This document shows, piece after piece, positions 52,944-62,404 of a DNA stretch of 64,000 bases (within the stretch, counting starts at the first letter, position 1; each line of letters opens with the position of its first letter). Source of the stretch: Amyelois transitella (taxonomy: Eukaryota > Arthropoda > Insecta > Lepidoptera > Pyralidae); NCBI RefSeq assembly GCF_032362555.1, contig NC_083536.1, positions 496,001-560,000 on the forward strand, in the 5' to 3' direction. Made by a program: the position numbers and the translations under genes. The notes under the pieces are model-generated. The model was not told where the DNA came from. It searched no databases and saw nothing but the letters and a program-made list of their open reading frames with translations.

Positions 52944-53244
52944 TGATAGAAAGGGTAGTTGTAAATAAATGTTGGCACAGTTTCCTCTTTATTTGTAATT
53001 TATTTATTCACTGTAATATTCCGTACACACAGAAAACTTATGATCAACTGCCCTCACGAGCACGTGTTCGCCCTTTTATATACTCCCCAACACTGATTTG
53101 GAGGGTGGGGCGTTGTCATAAACAAATAACGGAAGTAGCACGTGCGCGTGAGTCTAAACAATCAATAAAACAACTTTTAATAATAGTTATGGTTCCTAAT
53201 CATATACTTAGTTAAATAGAAATTATTAAAAATAAATGCTAACA
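52944..53244 (-). repeat. 5' LTR of Gypsy-F
   Basis: 301 bp, pair of 47399-47699. Confidence 0.93.
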
Positions 53245-54280
53245 CTCGGGAAATTCGTTTCTTAATTGCAACACTACCGGGTCTATGTCATCATTGATGT
53301 GAAATAAATTAATTGATTGCAATTTAAGTTCTCGTAACCAACGACGGCCTAGTAATGGCGGCCCGCCTCGTTCTATCACAAATAACGGTAACAAGGCGTC
53401 AGCTGACGGCCGGCCTGTGTTGTCATCGCCGACACAGCGCACGCACACATCGATGCGTCCCAGCGGCACTATTGCATCTCCCGTGTATGATTGCAATTTC
53501 ATTTTATCAATAATAATAGATATGCTAGAAAAGAAGCGATCGTAAAATGACTTGGATATCGCCGATATTCTACTCCCTGTGTCTATTTCAAATAGTACTT
53601 TCTTATTGTTTACCAACAGTTCACAAAAATAGGGCCCATCATTCAAGTTCTTAACTGAGATACCATTGACATTATATAACCCCTCGAACCCCTCACGTTC
53701 CGAGTCCGAGACACTTTCAATAAAATAATTTTGGTACCTGGATTGTCCTGCTTCCTTCGGGTTTCTGGTACACGCGACACTCAAATGCCCTTTCACTTTA
53801 CACTTATCACACACATAAACTTTATATCTACACTTGTTGGGCGTGTGTCCCTCCTTGGAGCACCGCCAGCAGGCGACCCTCGTCCTCGGGCGCTCGCCGC
53901 GCGCAGCCGCGTGGCGGAACAGCCCGGAGTCCGCAGTGGCGTCGCCCGCGCCGAGTCTCGCCGAGCCGGCCGCCGGCCACAGCGCGGCGCGCGAGCCGCC
54001 CGCGGCCTCCGCCGCGTGCCGCTCGGCCGCCTCCAGCGCCAGCGCCAGCTCCACAGCCTTCTTGTAGTCGAGCCAGGCTTCCGCGAATAATCTGGATCGC
54101 ATCTCCTCACTCCGTAACCCTGATACGAACTGATCGCGTATGTTTTCTTCGAGGCTCGCACCGAAATTGCAGTGGGTTGCTAGATGCTTTAGACTTTGCA
54201 AAAATACACCGATCGATTCGCCCTCACCTTGCCTCCTCTGCCTAAAAGTATGACGCTCAGCAATTTCGGAGCGTTTAGGC
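53245..54280 (-). pseudogene. Gypsy-E gag C-terminus and protease
   Basis: Minus strand: KRSEIAERHTFRQRRQGEGE, LEENIRDQFVSGLRSEEMRS, LFAEAWLDYKKAVELALALE, a GC-rich Ala/Arg stretch (54070-53860), knuckles CWRCSKEGHTPNKC and CDKCKVKGHLSVAC, and protease FEIDTGSRISAIS with LLGRRWLREL. It is bounded by the hAT target duplication (54273-54280) on the gag side and the Gypsy-F duplication at 53245. The fragment itself has no stop; the first 16 codons of the longer open frame come from the hAT end. Confidence 0.88.
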
Positions 54281-56649
54281 CAGCCATACTCAACCTTTTT
54301 TTTACTAGGGCCAAAAAACGTTTCGGTCATGGGATCCCGGGCCGCAAGCGAGAAATTATTAGGTCATAAATCAAAGGTAACGATATATTTACTTTATTGA
54401 TGAGAAGAAAATTGAAAACACTATATTTTAATGCGATATTTGATACTGTGAACACTTTTTCACAATTTTATCAAGATCTGGCTTCTTGCTACATGCTACT
54501 CTTATTACATCATCCAGGTGAGAATCTGTGAGTTTATTTCTGTATACATTCTTTGTATATTTCATTTTAGAAAAAGAAGATTCGCACACATACGTAGACC
54601 CAAAGAATGTTAGTAAGATATGAGCACATCTTTGTACGTTTTTATATTTTTGGGGAACAATGCTCCAAAACTCGACATATTCTCTGTTCTCCCTTTTTTC
54701 TTTAAACACGACTTCTAGATTGGTGTCGTTTTTAAAATCAATAAATTCATCGAACAATTCCGCGTAATTACAACTTAAAACTGAAGCCAACTCTGTGATG
54801 GTAGTTGTTTCTAAGTGCCATGGATTTTCTATAAGCAACAAACATTTTTTTATTTTTCTTAGATCTTGGAACCTTTTTTGAAATTCGTTTATTAGAGCAG
54901 TTATAAAATTTGAAATTATAGTGCAGTTTTTTTCCGAAATGTTGATACCATCTTCTGTAGTTTTAATAACAGTTGGAAAATTGTGCAGCTGTTTGTTCTG
55001 GATTTCTGTGTGATAAATACTTAGCTTTTCCTCAAATGCAAACACTTTATTTGCCATATTAGAAACTATGTTATCTTCACCTTGTAAGTTCCGATTGAGA
55101 TTGTTCAGTTTTTCCGTAATATCGCATAGAAAAGCTAAAAGACACCACCATCCATCATTTTGTGATTCAGGGTACACTTTATTATTTTGGTCTAAAAACA
55201 GTATTATTTCATTGCGTAATGAGAAAAACCTTTCCAAAACTTTACCTCTACTAAGCCATCGCACCGAGGTATGTAAAATTACGTCATTATGCTCACTTCC
55301 CAGTTCTTGTAGAAGGCTTTTAAATCTTCTGTGGTTCAATTCTCTTGCTCGTATAAAATTGACAATATTTATAACGGTCTTCATTACAGCTTCTAACTCT
55401 GGATTTGCAGCACGCGCCGCCAAGTTTTCTTGATGTATAATGCAGTGAAATGTTATTAAATTGGACAAATTGTATTTTTTCTTAAATAACGAAATAAATC
55501 CATTTTCGAATCCAGTCATCGAAGGACAACCATCTGTACATACACACACGGTTTTTTGTATGTCAATTTCATTTTGTTCTAAAAAATTACAAATAGTATC
55601 AAGGTAATCTGTGCCTCGCGTTTGACCTTTCATTGGCAGGAGTTTCAAAAAATTTTCATGAATTAAATTGTTATCTGAACAATATCTAACAAACACCGAG
55701 CATTGCGATGTTGATGAAATGTCGGTGCTGGAATCGAATGCCAAACTAAAAAACTTGCACTTTCTTAGGTTGTCTAATATCTCATCACCAATAAATTTAG
55801 AAATGTCTTCGATTCGCCTCACACAGGTTGAATCCGAAAGCTGTAGTTTTTTTATATCAGAAAGTATTTGTTTCTTGTTACTGTATTTATCAAAAAGTAT
55901 ATCAGCAGTACTAACAAAGCATTCCTTTATGATTTCTGCGTCGGTAAATGGTTTCATATGCTTACCAAGAATGTAACAAATTTCATATGACGCCTTGGTT
56001 ACCGCTGAGTCCTGTGATATTGCCACGGTCATTGACTTTTGTTCTTGATACAAGGACTTCTTTAAAAAAATCAATTTCTCATTTCTCAAAGCCGACCCAG
56101 GTGAAAACGTTTCGTCGAAAGATTTATGTTTTGTGGTAAAATGACGCGAAATATTGTATTTCTTCAATATAATACTGTCACGACATATCAAACAAGTAGC
56201 TGCATTGTTTTTGTTCGGTACAACAAAATAATCTGTTTCCCACTCATCTTGAAACAATCTATTTTCACTTGTTATTTTTCTTTTATACTTTGATGACACT
56301 CCTGACATTATGTAGAAAATGCAACAACAGTTTGCACTAAATAACAACAATTACTTGCAATTATTAAGAGAGATTAGATATGTGAAAGACATGTAAAAAC
56401 TCAAACTCAAAACAAGTTACGACCGACTGGCAAACAAAGCACTTAGGTTCGTAGGGGATTCCCGGCCTGCGTTCACTCGCGCAACCATAGACTACAATAA
56501 TAGGCTACGTTCAATTTTTGTTCCGAATCACTCGTTCTCTGATAGGCGCGAAATTTAAAATAGAATGGAGCATAGAAACTTCAAGTGGGCCAATCAAAAA
56601 GGCCCGGCGGGCCGCATGCGGCCCGTGGGCCGCAGGTTGAGTATAGCTG
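54281..56649 (-). mobile_element. hAT DNA transposon with intact transposase
   Basis: 2369 bp with an 8-bp target duplication gtttaggc at 54273-54280 and 56650-56657. The inverted ends are cagccatactcaacct and cagctatactcaacct (one mismatch). GC-rich palindromic subterminal sequence (ggcccg/cgggcc units) lies inside the right end near 56597-56635. It interrupts Gypsy-E gag. Confidence 0.95.
54428..56308 (-). CDS. hAT transposase (BED finger, RNase H-like, hATC dimerisation)
   Basis: 626 residues from MSGVSSKYKRK at 56308 (the open frame reaches 56350, but this start follows the leader and fits relatives). N-terminal BED-type finger: CLICRDSIILKKYNISRHFT ending in H...H. Catalytic core: FFSLAFDSSTDISSTSQCSV with the first Asp, CTDGCPSMTGFENGF with the second, and the Glu plausibly in TYVCESSFSKMKYTKNVYRN. 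TSVRWLSRGKVLERFF and CHCIIHQENLAAR-like (FHCIIHQENLAARAAN) are typical of the ZBED5/GTF2IRD2-like group. The hATC block runs EFWSIVPQKYKNVQRCAHIL to the end. No stop or frameshift, so it could be active or recently active. A domesticated gene is unlikely given the clean ends and target duplication. Confidence 0.92.
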   Translation of the reverse strand: MSGVSSKYKRKITSENRLFQDEWETDYFVVPNKNNAATCLICRDSIILKKYNISRHFTTKHKSFDETFSPGSALRNEKLIFLKKSLYQEQKSMTVAISQDSAVTKASYEICYILGKHMKPFTDAEIIKECFVSTADILFDKYSNKKQILSDIKKLQLSDSTCVRRIEDISKFIGDEILDNLRKCKFFSLAFDSSTDISSTSQCSVFVRYCSDNNLIHENFLKLLPMKGQTRGTDYLDTICNFLEQNEIDIQKTVCVCTDGCPSMTGFENGFISLFKKKYNLSNLITFHCIIHQENLAARAANPELEAVMKTVINIVNFIRARELNHRRFKSLLQELGSEHNDVILHTSVRWLSRGKVLERFFSLRNEIILFLDQNNKVYPESQNDGWWCLLAFLCDITEKLNNLNRNLQGEDNIVSNMANKVFAFEEKLSIYHTEIQNKQLHNFPTVIKTTEDGINISEKNCTIISNFITALINEFQKRFQDLRKIKKCLLLIENPWHLETTTITELASVLSCNYAELFDEFIDFKNDTNLEVVFKEKRENREYVEFWSIVPQKYKNVQRCAHILLTFFGSTYVCESSFSKMKYTKNVYRNKLTDSHLDDVIRVACSKKPDLDKIVKKCSQYQISH

Positions 56650-56896
56650 GTTTAGGCTCCAGGTGGTTTTTCACTAAAGTCACGATTTCGTCGAACTTTT
56701 TGCTTTCCGGATGATCGGGAGCACACAAGTCGCACATGAGCGCATAGGTTGCCGCCCCGACATGAGTAAGCAACGTGGCCACACGTAATTCATTATTGAT
56801 ATCGTTGAGTTTAATGAATTGTTCCACGAGACGAACGTACGCTGGCCAATTCCCAGGCCCGTCCAAATTAAATTCGTGCACTTTCCCGATCGGCAT
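56650..56896 (-). pseudogene. Gypsy-E gag N-terminus
   Basis: Start MPIGKVHEFNLDGPGNWPAY at 56896 (compare MSVGKVREFDVKNGNW of Gypsy-C). Continues ELRVATLLTHVGAATYALMC and FDEIVTLVKNHLEPKP to the hAT duplication, resuming at 54280. A further ATG at 56929 would overlap the LTR edge and is less likely to be used. Confidence 0.85.
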
Positions 56897-56928
56897 GGTG
56901 ATTTCATCTTTGAAAAACCTCGTCGCCA

Positions 56929-57006
56929 TGTGATATACGTAGTAAAACAACGGCGGTTGGAACGAGACTATTTATTATTAAGTTACCCTCACCTTAATAC
57001 ATTACA
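56929..57006 (-). repeat. 5' LTR of Gypsy-E
   Basis: 78 bp, identical to 44224-44301. The primer-binding site tggcgacgagg follows at 56928-56918 on the minus strand. Confidence 0.9.
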
Positions 57007-57573
57007 GAAACGACTACGATAATCCGACAAAAGAAGCTCAAAAGAGGAAAAGTAATTTATATGAAGAGACGGGCTATAATATACACCAAGCAGAATTTTA
57101 GTATGAGAAAGAGAAATTTCTAGAAAAAGGTGTTCAGGGTTTCCATATGCAGAAGGAGATTGAGATAAAATTTGGCATGGTATATCATCACCTCGTAAAT
57201 AAATAGCGACTCCACCACATCTTACCATTTTAGTGACACCATTAGTGACGGTTTCGTAAATTCGATCATTTCTAAATAGTTTAAATCCCGGAAGGGGATA
57301 TATAGTTGAAGGAAGAGAAGGTTTCAGAAAGCTTTCCGAAATGAGAATTGCGTGAACGGAAGAATTAGAAAATAACGACAATAAGTCGGAGTAATGTTCA
57401 GGTATGCTTTGTGCATTTATGTGTACAACATTAAAGTTCTTGGAGAAAGAAGAAAAAGTAGCGTTCAAATTATCGCCTAAAGATCGCTCAAAATCGTCAG
57501 CACTGAGGAGGCTGTCCGAGGAAGAGGAAAGAGAAAAATAATCATCTCCAGAACTGTTACCTAATACATCAGC
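57007..57573 (-). pseudogene. LINE-D' endonuclease N-terminal half
   Basis: Start MADVLGNSSGDDYFSLSSSS at 57573 (a further in-frame ATG sits 12 bases upstream). Ser/Asp-rich leader, then NFNVVHINAQSIPEHYSDLL, AILISESFLKPSLPSTIYPL, MVRCGGVAIYLRGDDIPCQI and ILLGVYYSPSLHINYFSSFE, the first half of an APE-type endonuclease. It is cut at 57007 by the Gypsy-E LTR and continues at 44223. No upstream ORF1 is evident, so the family may have a single long ORF. Confidence 0.85.
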
Positions 57574-57740
57574 CATAGAGTGTAACAATAAATAAATACA
57601 ATATCCTAAATAATAAAAATAAATTTAAGGTATATAAAACTAATTAAAATTCCTAAAATATAACAATAGTGGTACAATTATATATCCATACACCTTTTCC
57701 ACTTCTTGTCTATATAGCCTGTGTGATCTACTCACGGTTC
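57574..57740. other. Probable LINE-D' 5' leader, then unassigned
   Basis: AT-rich; nothing else recognised. Confidence 0.4.
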
Positions 57741-58330
57741 GTGGACTATATATTTTGAATACAGTCCTCAAATTCCATGGTACTGTTCTATTTCAACCAG
57801 ATTTGTTACGCAGACAACGAAACCATGGCGTTGTCCCACTGCCTATTGTTAAGACCCTTTTTGCAAGACGTCAATACACTCGACAATCGGCACTTCTATA
57901 TAATAGATTAAATAGAAAAATAAATTTTTACCCCCACATTAAACATAATGCTAAAATAATTTTGGCTACACATTTAAAATCTCTAAACTACGACGAAATT
58001 GAAACCCTGTGTGAACAATTAAACTTATAAATAATAACGTAAAAAAAAAAAAAAAAAAAATACACACATTTATACCTACACTTACATAAAACAGTTACTT
58101 AGTAAAATTGTATTAAACAAAATTAACATTTAGACTCAGTTAATATTTGTACTATTAATAATAATTAAGCTTTAATGATGTACTACGTAAACTTAAATAC
58201 TTGTTGTTATTGAAGAGCGGGATCTCCTAACACAGGTAATTCCTTACTTAAAAGGAGATCTCGGTCACAAATATGTTTGATCTAAGTTGGTACAGAAATA
58301 AAGATATTATTTATTTATTTATTTATTTAA
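57741..58330 (+). mobile_element. 3' end of a LINE (LINE-Q)
   Basis: The ORF tail at 57755-58030 (HGVVPLPIVKTLFARRQYTR, QSALLYNRLNRKINFYPHIK, LNYDEIETLCEQLNL) resembles the extreme C-terminus of LINE RT proteins. A 3' UTR with a poly-A run at 58041-58060 follows, ending in a (ttat)n tail at 58301-58328. Severely 5' truncated; the clade cannot be fixed. Confidence 0.6.
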
Positions 58331-58592
58331 TTATCTTGCCAGACATATTAATTTTAAACAAGTAAGAGTAAGCCTACCATATATGTGGGCTCTATATGCT
58401 AATTAACAATTAAAAAGACTCGCGAACTTAAAAAAAAGAATGACAGTTGTCAATGACATTAATTGTTATAAAGCTACAAATTATCTACCCTAAATATAAA
58501 CAAAAACTATTAAAACAAAAACAAGGTAGATATATAATATTTGAAATAAAAGGAAAAATGGAAGTGCACGAAATCATCGGTCCAGCCCAGCG
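58331..58592. other. Unassigned spacer / LINE leader
   Basis: AT-rich; no gene. May include sequence downstream of the minus-strand ORF1 that ends at 58593. Confidence 0.4.
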
Positions 58593-59411
58593 TTATTTTT
58601 TCGTTGATTTCGCTTGTAAACGAGCACTAATAGGACGAGACTTATTATTTGGCGGTACGGCACTGGAAGAGGGTTGTGTGCCTCGCACTGGCTCATTACT
58701 GTTAGCCGCAGCAAGCTCATCAGTGATAGCATGCAGCTCCGCCATTGTAGTAATTTTCTTTCTTGCATTCTTGGCGGTCACAACAACAATCTTCCCGTCA
58801 CTCGTCCAACAGCCATTCACGCCCAAAGCCTTACGCGCCTCCACGAATACTGCATGTCGGGTTGCCGTGAGAAATTCAGAAACCGTCAAGCCACTTCCCT
58901 TCAATAGTTTCTTCGCAGTCCAGATTGCCAGCCGAGTAGAAGAATTCGCACAGCGGATCAGAACTAGTCGCGGCTTACCAGTCTTGGGGATTTTGCCCAT
59001 ACGCCAACAAGCATCAAAGGAATTTGGATTTACATCAACTTTTAACTTTTCACGACAAATCCTTTGGAGGTCCACACCAACATCTTCATCCTTGCCTTCT
59101 CCAAGACCATGCAATAACAAAATATTTGAACGTGATCGCATTTCAAAGCCATCAAGCACCTAAAGTATCAATTCTAACTGCTGGCTAAGTTTAGAAATGG
59201 CTTTCCATATGAGACTTTTAAATGAGTGGTACTCACTAGCTAGGACTGCATTGTGATCCTGGGAGCTCTGACTTCCGAGAGCCTCCTCAAATGAAGACAT
59301 CTTAGATGCAAACATATTCTTCATGCTCATGCACAGAATAGAAAGAGTGTCCATGGTGGTGTAGAAAATTAGTGTCCAAGCTGAAAAGTGCTTTTGAAAA
59401 TAGCCTGGCAA
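58593..59411 (-). pseudogene. Isolated LINE ORF1 (FP-like), one in-frame TAG
   Basis: One frame of 273 codons with a TAG at 59160-59162. N-terminal part 59411-59163 (MSSFEEALGSQSSQDHNAVL, helical). C-terminal part 59159-58593: VLDGFEMRSRSNILLLHGLG, CWRMGKIPKTGKPRLVLIRC, GSGLTVSEFLTATRHAVFVE, ARKALGVNGCWTSDGKIVVV. The C-terminal layout matches the ORF1 FP-like RNA-binding domain of insect LINEs. No ORF2 of the same element is adjacent, so it is a fragment or an ORF1-only element. Single-lesion decay suggests moderate age. Confidence 0.75.
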
Positions 59412-59504
59412 GTTAACTTTGTAAATAAATTATATCATAAAGTTGAGAAATTGTATTAATTATTAAAAATATATTATTTATGAATTAAATTACTGGAGCA
59501 AATT
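59412..59504. other. AT-rich junction segment
   Basis: Separates the ORF1 fragment from the resumed RTE copy; nothing recognised. Confidence 0.4.
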
Positions 59505-59835
59505 TTAACTTTCAAAATAGTCCTTCCATATCTTTAGCACACATTTTTCTCCTTTCACAACGCTACCATCCTGGCATCTGATCCTAGTCAGCTCTCTGGT
59601 TATAGTTTTTCCTCGGACTGACCTTACGGATTTCCAGAATACATTCAGATTTAACTGAAAGTCTTCTGATAGCCTTTTATCAAATTCCTCTTTATACTCT
59701 TCATTCTCTATTCACAGCTTTCTTAACCAAATCTTTTATTTTTTTATACTTCTTACGTGCTTCATTCACATCTTCATCCATAACCTTTTGCATTCTTAAG
59801 TTAGCTTTTGCTGCTAACAAATCCAGCCATGCTTG
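59505..59835 (-). pseudogene. RTE copy 2, linker region after endonuclease
   Basis: Closely similar to 4727-5055 of RTE copy 1 (for example agtccttccatatctttag and cgctaccatcctggcatctg). It encodes the degraded Lys/Glu-rich linker between endonuclease and RT. It continues the fragment that ends at 41547, lacking about 30 bp at the junction. A frameshift near 59703-59710 is visible against copy 1. The endonuclease itself is missing beyond 59835. Confidence 0.85.
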
Positions 59836-59839
59836 TTAT

Positions 59840-60045
59840 ATTAATACTAGCTTTCCGCCCGCGGCTTCGCCCACGTGTAATTCGGTTATATATAGCGTTT
59901 TTTAATGATCTCGACAGGGCTTTTTCTTCCACAGGCTGAAATCTTGTTACAACTGGAATTAAATATAGCCTGTGTTACTCAGGGATGATGTAGCTTTCTA
60001 ATGGTGAATGTTTGAAATCGATTCAGTAGTTTCGGAGTTTGTCGA
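59840..60045. repeat. Dispersed repeat with gcccgcggcttcgccc core
   Basis: Starts tactagctttccgcccgcgg and includes gtagctttctaatggtgaat, gattcagtagtttcggagtt and a terminal (aaac)n/tatg stretch. I recall this type of sequence as a very common arthropod repeat. Its class is not settled from sequence alone. It may be the end of the element encoding the OTU ORF next to it. Confidence 0.6.
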
Positions 60046-60528
60046 TTACATGTGTAAACAAACAAACATATAAAAAAATAGATTGTTCCTCTTTGCGACC
60101 TTTGTTGCCGAAAACGATGAAACTGGAACATAAACGTCAAAATGACCACCAGAAAGCCCGCCAGTAAAGCGAAGATGTTTTACAGGAAGACCTTCAACTC
60201 CAGTTTTCACATAAAACTGGCCATCACGAAATACTTCGAAAACATATTCATATATTCGCCCAGCAGCTTCTAATTCGCACAAACTTCCATATGTAGTGGT
60301 TTTCATCATGTCGTTGTAATATTCATTTGGCGTTGAATAATTATCTCCAAGTGCAGTACACGACATAATCGAAAATTCCGTCCAGTTTTCAATAACAAAG
60401 CCGATTATGCGTTCACGTACATCCCTAGCCCTGTCTTGAGTTCCGAACATCAAAAAAGATAAAGCTCTAAATAAACAGGCTCCATCTTTTTCTATATCTA
60501 CCATGAGGAATATAATTCCCATTAACAA
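60046..60528 (-). CDS. OTU-type cysteine protease domain ORF, probable Helitron remnant
   Basis: 160 residues. EKDGACLFRALSFLMFGTQD carries the OTU catalytic D-G-x-C. CELEAAGRIYEYVFEVFRDG lies in the middle. FTGGLSGGHFDVYVP holds the general-base His. These are the three conserved blocks of OTU proteases in order. OTU domains of this shape occur within large Helitron (Rep-helicase) proteins of insects, where their job is unknown. No helicase or Rep motif is seen nearby, so this is a cut-out piece whose first residues (MLMGIIFL) and last residues (FYMFVCLHM) may be non-native. A host OTU deubiquitinase is less likely given the surroundings. Confidence 0.75.
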   Translation of the reverse strand: MLMGIIFLMVDIEKDGACLFRALSFLMFGTQDRARDVRERIIGFVIENWTEFSIMSCTALGDNYSTPNEYYNDMMKTTTYGSLCELEAAGRIYEYVFEVFRDGQFYVKTGVEGLPVKHLRFTGGLSGGHFDVYVPVSSFSATKVAKRNNLFFYMFVCLHM

Positions 60529-61489
60529 ACAAAATTTCTTGAACCATTTTAATTAGAAATTTTTTAACTAAAACTATATCTATGGAAATTAACTAAGACT
60601 AATAAAGTAACAAAGAAATGAATAAAAAATGAAGAATATATTAAAAAATCAACTCACACTATAAAACTTATCCAACACTTACTAAATATACTATCAAAAA
60701 TATCAAATCTAATCAACAAATCAAAAATTAACTGAAATAGAGAGTAAAATAAGTTAAATAAGTCAAGTTAAAAGTTAATGAATCAAACGAATAATAATTT
60801 CAAATCAAAATATTTGTAGTGTGTAATATGTAGTTTCGCGTATGTCCGCTAGGGGCGCTACTAAAATTACACGATAAATTAAAATATTTTACGCTACCTA
60901 GCTAAATGACGGTAACGAAACCATAGCGCGATCTATCTCGATGCCAACGCCATCTATCGAGCATCGAGACAACTCGTGATAGTTAACAGAAAATAAAATT
61001 CGGGTGTTTTATTTATGCATACCGATTACGCCGAGATTTATGGACCGATTTACGTGATTCTTTTTTTGTTCGGTAGAGTATACTTTCAAGTTGGTCCCGT
61101 TGTTACCTAGTCAGGATCTGATGATGGTATTCCAGGGAAATCAAGGGCAAACCTCAAATTTACAGGCAATTACGCTTTTGACAATTTCATAGATCTGTTT
61201 AAGTATTTGCGTCTGATAGTCATCATCCCATGTGAATGAGCTGATGATGGAAGGTACAACTCCTCAACGGTTAGGAGTTGAAAGAAAATTCTTACGAAGT
61301 TATACGTACATGTGAGGCTATTAGGTTGACCTGATAATAAAAAGTAAATCTCATTAACGTTAAGAATTTAGGTGAAAATGGATGCGGACAAATTTCGTCT
61401 CTTCACTTGTTTCCTTTTAGCTGTTTGTATGGGTAGTGTTAACACAAAATAGGGATTTAAAGGCGTGATGTTATTAATGTTATGCATGT
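60529..61489. other. Non-coding, possibly the same Helitron-like element
   Basis: No ORF. Contains cgctaggggcgctact (60849) and cgccatctatcgagcatcgag (60950). The block at 61030-61200 (for example tactttcaagttggtccc and gtcaggatctgatgatggta) I recall seeing beside OTU-type elements in moths. The assignment is tentative. Confidence 0.4.
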
Positions 61490-61559
61490 ATGTACATAAT
61501 TATGTATGTTATTATGTATGTTAAAGAGACGACTGAAAGTTGTCATACAAAGTCTTTTT

Positions 61560-62170
61560 TTTTAAGGATGGGAAATCATCAAATGACCTCTCCCGCTCTG
61601 GGTGGAACGGAAGGGAGTGTCAGACTTTTACTGACTAAAACCCACCTCGTTCCTTCAGTTGCCCTTTGCGTTCCGGGGCCACGGTATCTCGTTAGAACTT
61701 TCCCGCAGCCCCGGCTCAGATTATCCCGTTTCCCCCCCTTGGGGGTTGACATTTCAAAAATCCCTTCTTAGTGCTCACTTATGTTACTAAAGGAACCTCT
61801 GTTCAAAATCTCAGACTCCTATACCGAGCGGTTTCGGCTGTGCGTTAATAAATCAGTCACCCAATCGCACCCCCTAAATCACGATTGGAGGGTAGTTTGA
61901 AAAAACTTTTAATGTCAAACATATTTACTTGCCTATGTACGTGTTCATGCCAAGTTTCAAGTTTATAAACCCAAGGAATAAGATTTTTCATAGAAACGTT
62001 TTTACCCCTTTTCCCCCCCTTGGGGGTTGAATTTCCAAAAATCCTTTCTTAGTGCTCCCCTACATATCCCAAGGAACCTACATTCCAAATTTCAGCTGTC
62101 TACGACCAGTAGTTTCGACTGTGCGTTGTCTGTCAGTCAGTCACTCAGTAACGGAAGAGTTTTATATATA
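61560..62170 (+). repeat. Dispersed repeat, two related units
   Basis: Unit 1 (about 61560-61865) begins gggaaatcatcaaatgacct and contains ccccccttgggggttgacat, tcttagtgctcac and gtttcggctgtgcgtt. Unit 2 (about 61990-62165) repeats ccccccttgggggttgaatt, tcttagtgctcccc and gtttcgactgtgcgtt with a gtcagtcagtcact end. They are internally homologous, non-coding and familiar as moth repeats. The class is unknown. Confidence 0.6.
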
Positions 62171-62404
62171 TAGATTTATATATATAGATTATTTAAAATT
62201 GAAAGTGCCGACTATGAACGATCAAATTTGTGTTGTGACATTAATCTTGTGGCGTTTTGACGTTTGTCTCTGTCACAAATGACAGTAAATGTTACATTAA
62301 TTGCTACTATTGTGGTTTCAAATGTATTTATTTTTTAATTTTTTTTTATCAGAATTTTTTTGTCTCCTATAAATTTAATTATATATTAACTGTTTCTATC
62401 ATTT

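Larger units (their letters stand above)
47399..53244 (-). mobile_element. Ty3/Gypsy retrotransposon F, nested in Gypsy-E
   Basis: 5846 bp, minus strand. 301-bp LTRs (TG...CA; two differences seen) with a 4-bp target duplication ctcg at 47395-47398 and 53245-53248. One long gag-pol ORF, a minisatellite in the 3' UTR and a homopolymer-rich 5' leader. It separates Gypsy-E protease from RT. Confidence 0.93.
44224..57006 (-). mobile_element. Mag-like Ty3/Gypsy retrotransposon E, host of Gypsy-F and a hAT
   Basis: Minus strand. Two identical 78-bp LTRs (44224-44301, 56929-57006), primer-binding site tggcgacgagg, gag in two pieces, pol in two pieces, and a purine tract aaaggaggggaaaaa before the 3' LTR. 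It splits LINE-D'. No target duplication is visible: flanks read aataa and gaaac, and a few LINE bases are missing relative to the copy at 32100. Inactivated by a nonsense codon, a frameshift and two insertions. Confidence 0.9.

Noticed and set aside
53793-54161. Arg-rich ORFs around the GC-rich part of Gypsy-E gag
   Set aside because: Alternative-frame and antisense shadows of gag.
54428-56308. Domesticated host gene of ZBED type
   Set aside because: Exact 8-bp target duplication and matching terminal inverted repeats mark it as a transposon insertion, not a single-copy host gene.
61490-61771. Plus-strand ORF of 93 codons
   Set aside because: It reads through a dispersed non-coding repeat and its poly-T run; no protein similarity recognised.
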